Assembly: GCF_016786305.1 (NCBI RefSeq)
Contig: NZ_JADWYV010000003.1
Direction: 5' to 3' (one strand)
DNA: 64,000 nucleotides
DNA from: Pseudofrankia nepalensis
GTDB lineage: Bacteria; Actinomycetota; Actinomycetes; Frankiales; Frankiaceae
Positions 34,078 to 43,379 of this stretch are shown here, piece by piece. The position numbers and the translations under genes were made by a program. Positions within the stretch are counted from its first letter, which is position 1. Every line of letters begins with the position of its first letter. A model generated the notes under the pieces. The model was not told where the DNA came from. It worked only from the letters and a program-made list of their open reading frames with translations, and did not search any database.

Positions 34078-34611
34078 ATGACTCTGGCCGGCCAACCGGA
34101 CACCGCCCCGGCCGCCTTCCTGGCCCTGGACTTCGTGACATACATCGTCGACAACTTCAGCCACGACGCCGCCGTAGCGGAGCATGCGGCGAACGCGCTG
34201 GTGGCGGCCCGGACGGCGGGGCTACCCGTGTTCCACGTCGTCCCGGAAGGAATGAGCGACCAGATCCACCCCCTGCTCGCGCCCGCCGGCGACGAGCCGG
34301 TGCTCGGCAAGACCACCATCGGTGCCTTCGCCACCACGAACCTGGCCGAACTGCTGCGCGCCGCTGGCATCCGCAAGGTCGTGATCGCCGGCGTGGCGAC
34401 CTCGGGGACGGTGCTGTCCACCACCCGGTGGGCGTTCGACGCCGGCTACGAGGTCATCGTCTGCGCCGACGCCTGCGCCGACCCCGACCCGGGGGCGCAC
34501 GCCGCGCTGGTCGACCAGTCGGTCTTCCCCCAGAGCTGGCTCGGCCTCTGGCGGATCGCCCGCGTGCTGCCCACGGTCGAGATCGCCGAGCTACAGCCGG
34601 CCGCGGGCTAG
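34078..34611 (+). CDS. Isochorismatase-like hydrolase family, nucleophile Cys absent
   Basis: 177 residues. The fold is that of the cysteine hydrolases: D in LALDFVTYI, K in LGKTTIGAFATT and the GVATSG loop then STTRWAFDAGYEVIVCADACAD. In active members a Cys follows the cis-peptide loop (GVxTxxCV). Here the segment is GVATSGTVLSTTR with no cysteine. The enzyme may be non-catalytic, or use another residue, as in a subgroup with TSG-V/T-V. Divergence from a TetR gene suggests induced expression. Confidence 0.8.
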   Translation: MTLAGQPDTAPAAFLALDFVTYIVDNFSHDAAVAEHAANALVAARTAGLPVFHVVPEGMSDQIHPLLAPAGDEPVLGKTTIGAFATTNLAELLRAAGIRKVVIAGVATSGTVLSTTRWAFDAGYEVIVCADACADPDPGAHAALVDQSVFPQSWLGLWRIARVLPTVEIAELQPAAG

Positions 34612-35011
34612 GCCTTCCCGTGGACACTCACAGATCTTGCCAGGGCCGCTCGGTCGCCGATCCGCGTACACATCCGATGACCATTGGCCTGCCGGGGGCC
34701 CGACGACCTCCTTGATCGTCAGATGTATGCACTGTCCGGCGACTTCCGCCCGTTTCGTCCATGAACTTCGTACAGATCTGGTGATCTACCGGCGAGACCA
34801 GGCTGAGGCGGGTCGAAGATCGATCGCCGGTTGTGTGCGCGGATCGGCGGTCCAGAGCCGCGGAACATGATCGTCCACGGGAAGCGTCGTAGGCCGCCCG
34901 GCCGGCGACCGGCGCCGGTTCGCCGGCCATGCCGGCGGCGGCGGTCAGATCAGCCGCCGCCAACCAGATCACCAGCGATCGGGCACGGACGGAACGGCGA
35001 GAATTGGGAGC
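34612..35011. other. Intergenic region, no feature seen
   Basis: 400 bp without a coding-like frame of useful length. No repeat or strong hairpin was found. Confidence 0.4.
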
Positions 35012-35467
35012 ATGGGCGCCGAGGAGCTGGTGGAGGTCCGTCTCGAGCGGGTTGGGTCCGAGGCGACGCTGCCCTTGCGGCAGCGGGTGCTGCGGCCACA
35101 CCAGACGGTTCGGGACGTGGTGTTCCCACGGGACGACGAGCCGGACACCGCGCACGTGGTCGCCGTGCTGCCGGACGGGGCTGTCGTCGGGACGGTGACG
35201 GTGCTGCGGGAGGAGTCCCCGTGGGGAGCGCCCGGCTGGCGCCTGCGGGGAATGGCGACGGACGAGACGATGCGCGGCCGCGGCGTCGGTTCCCGACTGC
35301 TCGCGGCCGCGATCGACCATGTTCGCGCCCAGGGCGGTGGGCTGTTGTGGTGCAACGCCCGGCTGCGCGCGGTCCCCTTCTACCAGCGGGCTGGCCTGAC
35401 CAGCCGCGGCGAACAGTGGGAGGAGCCGCATATCGGACCGCACGTCGTCATGTGGCGCGTCATCTGA
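35012..35467 (+). CDS. GNAT N-acetyltransferase
   Basis: 151 residues. The acetyl-CoA-binding motif A is clear: LRGMATDETMRGRGVGSRLLAAAIDHVRAQG. The following strand and helix are LLWCNARLRAVPFYQRAGL. Residues around RPHQTVRDVVFPRDDEPD resemble the opening of the GNAT subgroup containing ElaA-like enzymes. The substrate is unknown. It is convergent with, and overlaps by 8 bp, the ABC permease gene. Confidence 0.88.
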   Translation: MGAEELVEVRLERVGSEATLPLRQRVLRPHQTVRDVVFPRDDEPDTAHVVAVLPDGAVVGTVTVLREESPWGAPGWRLRGMATDETMRGRGVGSRLLAAAIDHVRAQGGGLLWCNARLRAVPFYQRAGLTSRGEQWEEPHIGPHVVMWRVI

Positions 35468-36836
35468 CCTCCTGGACCGCGACGCGGATGGTGGCGCGGG
35501 CCGCGACACGGGCCGCGGTCAGGACGAGCAGGACGACGGCGACCGCGATCACGGCCGGGATCCACAGCTGGGCGTCGGGAACGACGCCCTCGTCGCGGGC
35601 GATGGAGAACGGGACGATGGTCGCCAGCGACCCCAGGGTTCCGACGACGAGGCCGACGGCGGCGACGATGCCGGCCTCCACGGCCAGGGAGCGCCTGATC
35701 TGCGCCGGAGTCCCGCCCAGGAGCCAGAGGCGGCGCAGCTCGGCCCGCCGGTCGGCGGTACCGGCGGCGAAGGCGTTGACAACCATGATCGCCGCGAACA
35801 GGGAGACCATCCCCACGACGACGTTGTTGAGCAGGTTGACGGTCTCCTCGTAGTCTCCCGTGCCGGCGAGGGTGCGGGAGTCGATGCTGACCAGCATGAG
35901 CGTGCCGATCGCCCCCGACGTGAGCACGATGACCGGGGCGAGCACGCTGGCGAGCCGGTGCGCCCGCCGCGAGGTGTTGTACGCCGCGAGGTAGCCGGCG
36001 CCGCGGCCGCCGACCCGGGCCAGCAGCCGCGCGGCCGGGGCGGACACCCAGCGCAGCAGCGCCGGAGCCAGCATCGCGAAGCCGACCCCCACGAGGATGG
36101 AACTCGACCCGCTCGTCTGCATGGCCGCGTACGGGTCGTCGGAGTCCGCCATCACGAAGATGGTCACGGCTCCGAGCCCGACGCCGTAGCCGATCAGGAG
36201 CAGCGCTACGGCCACCCGGTACCAGCGCATCCGGCCCGTCTCGGCCTCGCTTTCGCGCAGCGTCAGGCTGGCCGGGCCGCGGGTCGCGCGCCGGGCCGCG
36301 ATGGCGGCGGCGACGGCGCTGGTCAGCGTGACCAGGGCGGCGGCGGCGCCGACCGACGCGGGGCCGCCTCGGAACTCGACCGACGAGGCGACGAGCTCCC
36401 CCCGTAGCAGATCGAGCAGCAGCCAGCCGACCCCGGCGGCGAGCACGGCGCCGATGAGCGCGCCACAGACCGCGACGGCCAGCGCCTCCCGGCAGATCAG
36501 CCGCCGGGCCTGGCGCGGGGTGGCGCCGATGGTGCGCAGCAGCCCGATCTCGCCGGCCCGCCGCGCGGCCGTGATGCCGACCGTCGAGGCGACGGCGAAG
36601 AGCACGATGACCGTGCCCCAGCTGCCGACGACGATCCCCATGATCGTAAGGGTCTCCTGGTCGGCCTCCTGTTCCGCGGTGACGCCGTCGATGGCGAAGG
36701 CGGTCTCCGCGAGCGTGGCGAAAGCGCCGATGAGCACGGTGCCGAACAGCACCGCGAGGAACGTTGCGACCGAGGCGGTCAGCCGGTGTCGTAGCGACCT
36801 CAGTGCCAGGCCGGTCATCCCAGTCATCCCGGTCAT
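35460..36836 (-). CDS. FtsX/MacB-type ABC permease
   Basis: 458 residues. The ATG at 36836 overlaps the ATPase stop as ATGA, which fixes the start. An N-terminal transmembrane helix is followed by a short extracytoplasmic loop. The FtsX core comes next: three helices around GIVVGSWGTVIVLFAVAS, RRAGEIGLLRTIGATPRQARRLI and VAVCGALIGAVLAAG. A second FtsX core lies in the C-terminal half (MVSLFAAIMVVNAFAAGTADRRAELRRLWLLGGTPAQIRRSL). This twofold layout is common in actinobacterial permeases exporting lipids or peptides. The substrate is unknown. Confidence 0.88.
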   Translation of the reverse strand: MTGMTGMTGLALRSLRHRLTASVATFLAVLFGTVLIGAFATLAETAFAIDGVTAEQEADQETLTIMGIVVGSWGTVIVLFAVASTVGITAARRAGEIGLLRTIGATPRQARRLICREALAVAVCGALIGAVLAAGVGWLLLDLLRGELVASSVEFRGGPASVGAAAALVTLTSAVAAAIAARRATRGPASLTLRESEAETGRMRWYRVAVALLLIGYGVGLGAVTIFVMADSDDPYAAMQTSGSSSILVGVGFAMLAPALLRWVSAPAARLLARVGGRGAGYLAAYNTSRRAHRLASVLAPVIVLTSGAIGTLMLVSIDSRTLAGTGDYEETVNLLNNVVVGMVSLFAAIMVVNAFAAGTADRRAELRRLWLLGGTPAQIRRSLAVEAGIVAAVGLVVGTLGSLATIVPFSIARDEGVVPDAQLWIPAVIAVAVVLLVLTAARVAARATIRVAVQEVR

Positions 36837-37588
36837 CGCGACACCGCCTGCTCGTCGAGGTGGGCCTGGCGGGCGGCGACCGCGTCGACGGTGGGCGCTT
36901 CGATGCGGCCGGCGACCCGGCCGTCGACGAGGAACACGACCGTGTCGGCGTAGGCCGCGGCCACGGGGTCGTGGGTGACCATGACCACGGTCTGGCCCAG
37001 TTCGTCGACACAGGCGCGCAGCAGGGCGAGCACGCCGCGGGCGGTCGCGGAGTCGAGCGCGCCGGTCGGTTCGTCGGCGAGGATCACGTCCGGTTCGGCG
37101 ACCAGGGCGCGGGCGATCGCGACCCGCTGCCGCTGCCCGCCGGAGAGCCGGGCGGGCAGGTGGTGGGCGCGGTCCGCGAGCCCGACGCGGTCGAGCAGGC
37201 CGCGTACCCGGGCCCGGTCGGGGCGCCGCCCGGACAGCCGCCACGGCAGGCCGACGTTCTGCTCGGCGGTCAGGTAGGGCATCAGCTGGAAGTCCTGGAA
37301 GACGAAGCCGATGCGCCGCCGGCGCAGCCGGGCCAGGCGGTCCTCGTCCCAGCTGGTCACGTCGGTGCCGGCGAGCAGCACCCGGCCGGCGGAGGGCCGG
37401 TCGATCCCGGCCACGCAGGACAGGAAGGTGGACTTGCCGGAGCCGGAGGGCCCCATCACGGCGGTGAAGGAGCCGCGAGGGAAGGCGAGATCGACGCCGG
37501 CGAGGGCCTGCACGGTGCCGGCGCCCTCACCGAAAGTTCGGGTCAGGTCCTGGGTCTCCAGGGCGAAGGTCGTTGTCAAGGCTGCCAT
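36833..37588 (-). CDS. ABC ATPase of the LolD/MacB type
   Basis: 251 residues. The ATG at 37588 is preferred, with GGAG upstream; the frame is open to 37633. Walker A GPSGSGKST, Q-loop FVFQDFQLMP, signature LSGGQRQRVAIARAL, Walker B VILADEPTGALD and the His loop VTHDPVAA are all intact. It powers the FtsX-type permease coupled to it downstream. Confidence 0.93.
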   Translation of the reverse strand: MAALTTTFALETQDLTRTFGEGAGTVQALAGVDLAFPRGSFTAVMGPSGSGKSTFLSCVAGIDRPSAGRVLLAGTDVTSWDEDRLARLRRRRIGFVFQDFQLMPYLTAEQNVGLPWRLSGRRPDRARVRGLLDRVGLADRAHHLPARLSGGQRQRVAIARALVAEPDVILADEPTGALDSATARGVLALLRACVDELGQTVVMVTHDPVAAAYADTVVFLVDGRVAGRIEAPTVDAVAARQAHLDEQAVSR

Positions 37589-37746
37589 TGGGTCGCTCCA
37601 GGTGAGTGATTCGAACTCTGCGGGTAGCAGCACTCACGCTAGAAACGCGACGTTCTTCGTTCGATGGGCCTGAACCGCCACCGCGGGTAGGCCTAACCCC
37701 CCTTGTAGCCGAGGGCTGGCCGGCCCGCCGACCCAGGCCTTTGGCG

Positions 37747-40700
37747 CTACTGCTCCCAGGCGACGACGGCCTGGCCGGCCCCGGCCGCGTTCCGGGCGGC
37801 GATGGTGACCCGGAAGTACGGGTCCGCGGCCGTCGGCGCCGTGCGGGTGTACGAGTGGCCGGAGACGGTGTGGGTCTCGGAGGTGACGCCGGACGGGCCC
37901 GTCCGGTAGACGGTGACCTCGTACGTCAGGGTGACCTGGTTGCCGCCCACGCTGGTCGGCGTCTCCCAGCCGATGATCAGGTGGCCCCGGCCGTCGGGCA
38001 CCGCCAGGACGCCACCCGGCGGGCCGGGCGGGACGCAGCCCATGGCTCGCATGGGCGCCGAAGGCTCCGACGCGCCGTTCGGGCCGGTCGCCTGGACCGT
38101 CACGGCGATTTCGGCACACCGGTTCACCCGGAACTCGATGGTTCCGGGCTTGGTCAGGGTACGCACGCCACCCGGGTCGGCCGTCACCGTGTACGACGTC
38201 ACCGGGCCGCCGCTGAACGGCTCGATGACCTTGACCGTGACGGCACCCGCCATCGGCTGCAGGAACAGGCCCGGCACCCCCGGCCGTCCGTCACTCGGCA
38301 CGGCCGGAGCGACCGCGCTGGGCGACGCCGCGCTGGGCACCGCCGTCGGCGCGGCCGGATCCGAGGTGGGCGTGGTGCTCGAGGCCGGCTGGCCGGCCGT
38401 GGTCGGCGCCGCGGCGGGCTGGCCGGCCGTCGGCGCCGCCTCGGGACCGACCACCGCCGTGTCGCCCGAGCGCAGGGCGAGCGGGACCGCCGCCGCCAGC
38501 ACCGCGACGACGATCGCGACCAGGATCGTGACGGTTCGGCGCCGCCGGGCCCCCCGGCGCGCGGCGGCGGCGCGTGCCCGGGCGCCTGGCTTCCGCGGGG
38601 CGTCCTGGGTGGCCGGTGAGGTGAGGGCGGCCGGCGACGCGGGGGTCGCCGGTGAGGTGGTCGGGGTGGTCGGGGTGGTCGCCGTCGTAGCCGCGTCGGC
38701 CAGTTCCGGCGCCGCCGGATCGGTCCCGGACGGGCCCGCCGTGATGGCGAGCGGCCCCGAGGCCATGGCGCCGTCGACCGCCGCCGGCTCCGCCCAGCTC
38801 GGCGGGACGGTGGGCCAGGCCAGCGTGGCCGGGCTGGGCAGCGGCGGCTCGGGCCGAACTGCCAGGGCAGTGCCGGTCGGCGGGTCCGGCACGGCCGGCG
38901 GCGGGTTCGGCACCGCCGGCGGCGCGTCGAGATCGACCTCGTCCTCCCAGAGGGAGTGCAGGTCGGCGAGCCGGATCGGCGGCAGCGGCGGCTCGGGACC
39001 ACCGCCGGTCTCCTGGATCCAGTCAGGCCCGACGTCGATCACGCCGTCGACGTCGATCTCCACGTCCGCCTCGCGGGCCGCGAGGACGCCGGGCGGCAGC
39101 AGCTGGGCGATGGCCGCCACCGGGTCGAACCGCGGCGCCAGCACCAGCTCGGCACCCACCGGCGAGGCCGGGGCCGGCGCGGGGGCCGCCGTCGCCTCCC
39201 CCTCGGTATCCGCGACCCGGGCGGCCGCGGGCTGGCCGGGCGTGGCCGCGTCCGGCGTCGGCACCTGCTCGACGCCCGCGAGGCTCGGGCCGTCGCCGGC
39301 CGCGGCGGACTGGGGCGCGTCGACGAGGTCCGCGACGGTGATCTGAGCGACCGCGACCTCGGCGACGGTGATCTCGGCGACGTCCCCCTCGTCCTCGATG
39401 CCCCCATCGTCCTCGGCCTCGACGGCCGCGAGCGCCCTCTCCTCGGTGTCGGCGGGCGGGAGGACATCAGACGGGACACCCACGGCGACGTCGGCCGCCG
39501 CCAGATAGTCGATCGTGATGTCGACGTCACCAAGCGTGGTCACGGGCGGCGGGGCGGCCGGCGGCGGGGCGGCCGGCTGCACGTCCACCACCGCTTCCGT
39601 GCCGGCGTCGGCGACCAGCGGCGCGACCGCCGCCAGTGCCCCGGCCGCGTCCTCGCCGACCGCGCCGCGCCCGCCGACGATCACCTCGTCGCCGACGGTC
39701 ACCAGTTCGTCGGCGGTCGCGTCCTCGCCGACGAGAACGGCGTCGCCGCCGGCGAGCGGGGTGGCGGAAGCGTCCGCCGGCTCGTGGGCGCGGACCTCGG
39801 CCTCCACGGCTGGAGCCGTGAGGGCCTCCGCGGCCGGGGCCGTGACGAACCCGGCGAGACGTGCCCAGGCGTCGTCGTCGGTGACCTCGGCGCCCGAGGG
39901 TGGGGCCGGCGTCGTGACGAACCCGGCAAGGCGTGCCCAGGCGTCGTCGTCGGTGACCTCCGCCTCAGCGGTCAGGGCTTCCGCCCCGACAGCCGGGACG
40001 CCGCCATCGGTATCGGTATCGGTATCGGTATCGGGGGACGCGGGCGACGGGGCGGAGAGTTCCTGGTCCGCGGTTGGGGTGCTGCTCGCGGTCCGTTCGA
40101 CGGCCGCGGGATCGCCGGCCACGGCCGGCTCCGGGCTGGCCAACGGCTCGGCGACCGCCCAGCCGTCCTCGGCCGGCAAGGGGGCGTCCCACACCAGGCC
40201 CACCGAGATCGGGTCCGGTGGAGCCATCGGTATCGGCATCGGCCCGAACAGCGGGTCGGCCGCGTCATGGATCGGCGGGACCGCCTCCTCCCGGAGCGGC
40301 GCGTTCTCCTCGTGGAGCGGCGCGTCGGCACGGGCCGGCGGCGCGTCGTCCAGGTCCGCGTCCAGCGGAGCGGGCGCGGCGGGCGCGGTCGCGGTGGCCG
40401 CCCCGGCCGCGGGCGGGGCCGGCGTGACCGGCTCGTCCCAGCTCGGCGTGGCCGCCTCGGCGGCGTCCGCCGGTGGCGGGGCGACCCCGAGGCCCGCGTC
40501 GGCGACCGGGACGGCCAGGGCGGCTGGCGGGACCGGAACCATGGCCGGAACCGGGACGTCCGAAGACGGCCCGCCCTGCGGCTCGACGGGCGAGCGGGCG
40601 ACCACGGGCTCCGGCGCGACGACCGGACCGACCGACACGCCCGCCACCACCGAAACCGGAACCACGGCCGAGACCGGGACGTTCAAGGGCGGCCCGCCCA

Positions 40701-42216
40701 GCGGCCCGACGGGCGAGCGGGCGACCACGGGCTCCGGAATGACCGGACCGACCGACACGTCCGCCACCACCGGCGCGCCCAGCGGCTCCGCGGGCACGTG
40801 GGCGGCCGCGGGCTCCGGAATGACCGACGCGACCGGTGCCGGCGGGACCGGTGCCGGCGGGACCGGTGCCGGCGGGACCGGTGCCGGCGGGACCGAGGCT
40901 TCCGTGGGCGGCGGGCCCACCGGCTCCGGCTCCGCCGCGACAGGCTCCGCCGTGACAGGCTCCGCCAGGTCGGACACCGTCGCGACCAGCTCGGAGACCG
41001 CGCTGACCAGGTCGGGCGCGGGCGGCGCCCCGCCATGATCGGCGGCGGGCGGCGGAGCGGGCAGGGCCGCGGCGGGTGCCAGCTGGGCAGGGACAGCCGG
41101 GATGGCCGGGAGTGGCCGTGGCGTGATCGCCGGCCGGGCGGGGGCCGCCACCTGGGGTGGCTCGGCGGCCGAGGCCCGGCGGGGCGCGGCCGGCGGCGCC
41201 GACCGGCGCTCGGCGGGCCGGGACTGGGGCGGCCGGCGCTCGGAACCGCGCTGGGCGGACTTCTCGCCCATCAGGGTGAGCAGCAGGTCACCGGCGGAGG
41301 GACGGTCCTGGGGATCCTTGCTGAACGCCTTGGCGATCAGGGGCGTCAGGTCGGTGGGCAACGCGCCGAGGTCCGGGGCGTCGTGGATCACCCGGCGCAG
41401 CAGTTCCTCCGGCGTGCCCTCGCCGAACGGCGGCGAGCCGCTGGCCGCGAAGGTCATCACCGCCGCCCAGGCGAACACGTCGGCCGCCGGGCCGACCTCC
41501 TCGCCGCGGGCCTGCTCCGGCGCCATGTAGCCGGGCGTGCCGATCTGGGCGGCTTCCTGGGCCGCCTGCCCTCGGCCTCGGCCCCGGCCTCGGCCCCGGC
41601 CACCGCGGCCGTTCTGCTGGGCGGCGGCCGGGCCGGCGAAACCGTTGGCGACCCCGAAGTCGATGACCCGCGGTCCGGACGGGCCGAGCAGGACGTTGCC
41701 GGGCTTGAGGTCGTGGTGGGCGATCCCGGCCGCGTGGATCGCGGTCAACGCGGCGGCCATGCCGACGGCGAGGCGTGCCAGGTCGTCGGCGCCCAGCGGG
41801 CCGCCCGCGTTGACGGCCGCGCGCAGCGTGGGACCGGGGACGAACTCGGTGACGAGGTAGGGCAGCGCCGCGTCCGGGTCGGCGTCGAGCACTTCGGCGG
41901 TGTAGGACTCCGAGACCTGACGGGCGTGCGCGGTCTCGGCGCGGAACCGCTCCCGGAACTCGGGGTCCCGGGCGTACTCCGACTGGATGACCTTCACGGC
42001 GACCCCGCGGCCGTCGACCGCCTCGCCGAGGTAGACGGTCCCCATCCCGCCCTCGCCGAGCAGCCGCAGCAGGCGGTAGGAGCCCACGAAGGCGGGGTCG
42101 CGGGGCCGCAGCGGCGAGCCCGGCTCCGGCTCGGCGAGAACGACGGGCAGGTCGTCGTCGGGCCGAGTCTCCCGGGCTCCGGCGCGGGGAGAGGCGAACC
42201 GGGTCAGCAGTCCCAC
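37747..42216 (-). CDS. Giant Ser/Thr protein kinase with FN3 ectodomain
   Basis: 1489 residues. The GTG at 42216 gives a short lead into the kinase domain; the frame stays open another 600 bp. Kinase motifs are G-loop GEGGMGT at 54-60, K75, HHDLKPGN at 167-174 (HHD for HRD), DFG at 186-188 and APE at 232-234. An Arg-Gly repeat insertion (RGGRGRGRGRGRG) at about 204-216 sits in the activation segment. Residues about 320-1220 are a Pro/Ala/Glu-rich low-complexity linker with internal repeats (WARLAGFVT twice). One transmembrane helix lies near 1229-1250, then a Thr/Pro stalk and two FN3-like domains to the C terminus. It is a membrane sensor kinase of the PknB type with an unusually long juxtamembrane region. 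Confidence 0.88.
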   Translation of the reverse strand: MGLLTRFASPRAGARETRPDDDLPVVLAEPEPGSPLRPRDPAFVGSYRLLRLLGEGGMGTVYLGEAVDGRGVAVKVIQSEYARDPEFRERFRAETAHARQVSESYTAEVLDADPDAALPYLVTEFVPGPTLRAAVNAGGPLGADDLARLAVGMAAALTAIHAAGIAHHDLKPGNVLLGPSGPRVIDFGVANGFAGPAAAQQNGRGGRGRGRGRGRGQAAQEAAQIGTPGYMAPEQARGEEVGPAADVFAWAAVMTFAASGSPPFGEGTPEELLRRVIHDAPDLGALPTDLTPLIAKAFSKDPQDRPSAGDLLLTLMGEKSAQRGSERRPPQSRPAERRSAPPAAPRRASAAEPPQVAAPARPAITPRPLPAIPAVPAQLAPAAALPAPPPAADHGGAPPAPDLVSAVSELVATVSDLAEPVTAEPVAAEPEPVGPPPTEASVPPAPVPPAPVPPAPVPPAPVASVIPEPAAAHVPAEPLGAPVVADVSVGPVIPEPVVARSPVGPLGGPPLNVPVSAVVPVSVVAGVSVGPVVAPEPVVARSPVEPQGGPSSDVPVPAMVPVPPAALAVPVADAGLGVAPPPADAAEAATPSWDEPVTPAPPAAGAATATAPAAPAPLDADLDDAPPARADAPLHEENAPLREEAVPPIHDAADPLFGPMPIPMAPPDPISVGLVWDAPLPAEDGWAVAEPLASPEPAVAGDPAAVERTASSTPTADQELSAPSPASPDTDTDTDTDGGVPAVGAEALTAEAEVTDDDAWARLAGFVTTPAPPSGAEVTDDDAWARLAGFVTAPAAEALTAPAVEAEVRAHEPADASATPLAGGDAVLVGEDATADELVTVGDEVIVGGRGAVGEDAAGALAAVAPLVADAGTEAVVDVQPAAPPPAAPPPVTTLGDVDITIDYLAAADVAVGVPSDVLPPADTEERALAAVEAEDDGGIEDEGDVAEITVAEVAVAQITVADLVDAPQSAAAGDGPSLAGVEQVPTPDAATPGQPAAARVADTEGEATAAPAPAPASPVGAELVLAPRFDPVAAIAQLLPPGVLAAREADVEIDVDGVIDVGPDWIQETGGGPEPPLPPIRLADLHSLWEDEVDLDAPPAVPNPPPAVPDPPTGTALAVRPEPPLPSPATLAWPTVPPSWAEPAAVDGAMASGPLAITAGPSGTDPAAPELADAATTATTPTTPTTSPATPASPAALTSPATQDAPRKPGARARAAAARRGARRRRTVTILVAIVVAVLAAAVPLALRSGDTAVVGPEAAPTAGQPAAAPTTAGQPASSTTPTSDPAAPTAVPSAASPSAVAPAVPSDGRPGVPGLFLQPMAGAVTVKVIEPFSGGPVTSYTVTADPGGVRTLTKPGTIEFRVNRCAEIAVTVQATGPNGASEPSAPMRAMGCVPPGPPGGVLAVPDGRGHLIIGWETPTSVGGNQVTLTYEVTVYRTGPSGVTSETHTVSGHSYTRTAPTAADPYFRVTIAARNAAGAGQAVVAWEQ

Positions 42217-42727
42217 GAAACCACCCGACGGTCGGCCCGGGACATCACCCAGCGGTCGGCGTGGCCCGCGAGGCCGCCGAGGCCGTGGTCCCGAGGTCGC
42301 ATTGGTTCCTCCCCCACCGGGGCGTGGAACCGGCGGTCGCACCCGACCGCGCCGCCGGCCCACCCCGGGATCCGGAGTGGACGTCGCACGCCTCGAATGA
42401 CCCGATTTTGCAGCAGAGCGGCGCGGACCTGGATAGCCCGCCTCGCCATCCTGCCGCCATCCCCACCCGACTTCCGGGCCGTTGCGCGCGCGGTGTCCCC
42501 GGTACCAGAGCCTCGCGTGGCCTCGATGGGCGGGGGGTGGGATAAGGAGGGCGAACCGCCGGACGGAACGGCGCCGATAGGGCCTTCGGAGCGGCGCGGT
42601 ACGGCGGGCGCCGGGCGTCCGGCGCCGGCCGGTACACCGGGACGGGCGGCCCATCCAGGGACGAATTGGCCTGAACACCCCCGGGGTCGGGCCCCGGAGA
42701 ACCGCCACCAGGCTGCACACTGTGGCG
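42217..42727. other. Promoter region of the kinase gene
   Basis: About 510 bp between divergent genes. The kinase frame is open through it but loses coding character. No repeat or hairpin of note was found. Confidence 0.4.
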
Positions 42728-43300
42728 ATGCCGGGATTGCTGTCGCCGTCCACCGCCGGTTTCCCCATCTTCGGCCTACTACCTGATCTTCTCGAGCCGC
42801 GCTGGCTGGAGCTGTGGGACACCCGGCGTCCTCGGTCGGAACAGGTCTGGCGCGTGGGCCTTGGGCACGGGGACGCCGCGCACCTCGGGCCCCGCGTGAT
42901 CGTGACGACTGTGCCCCGGTTGCCGGAGACGCGGATCGGTGAGGCCCGCTATGGGCCGACGGTCGCCGACGACGCGATCGGCTGGGCCCAGCAGAGCATG
43001 CTGCACGCGGTCGCCCCGGAGTTTCCGCCGGACTCGCCGGATCGGCAGGAGTGGTGGCGCTACCAGCTCGAACTGGCCGGATGGCTGTCGGGCAACCTGG
43101 ACGCCGAGGACTGGACGACTGTCTCCCTCTCGGTCGACGGCTGGGCGCTTCCCTTCCGGCTGAGGCGGCACGGCCCGGCCTGGGCGGCGTTCACCGAGAT
43201 CGACACCGGATGGATCGCCATGGATGGCATCTACCTCGAGGCGACCGGCCTCGCGCTGGAGACCGTCCGCGTCGCCGACTACCTGCCGATGACGGTCTGA
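42728..43300 (+). CDS. Hypothetical protein
   Basis: 190 residues. It reads as a folded globular protein with Trp-rich segments (RWLELWDTRRP, EQVWRVGLG, WWRYQLELAGWL, DWTTVSLSVDGWALPFRL, WAAFTEIDTGWIAMDG). No signal peptide or membrane helix is seen. I do not recognise the family. It diverges from the kinase gene, so a link to that regulator is possible but not shown. Confidence 0.7.
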   Translation: MPGLLSPSTAGFPIFGLLPDLLEPRWLELWDTRRPRSEQVWRVGLGHGDAAHLGPRVIVTTVPRLPETRIGEARYGPTVADDAIGWAQQSMLHAVAPEFPPDSPDRQEWWRYQLELAGWLSGNLDAEDWTTVSLSVDGWALPFRLRRHGPAWAAFTEIDTGWIAMDGIYLEATGLALETVRVADYLPMTV

Positions 43301-43379
43301 GCGACCGCGACGGCCGAACCGGGCGCCGCCTTGTTCTCACCGGGCCCGCCCGGCACGTTCGGACCGGGACCGCCGGCGC

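Noticed and set aside
38956..42786. 1276-residue plus-strand ORF
   Set aside because: It is the antisense shadow of the kinase gene, with Arg/Gly-rich translation typical of high-GC shadow frames.
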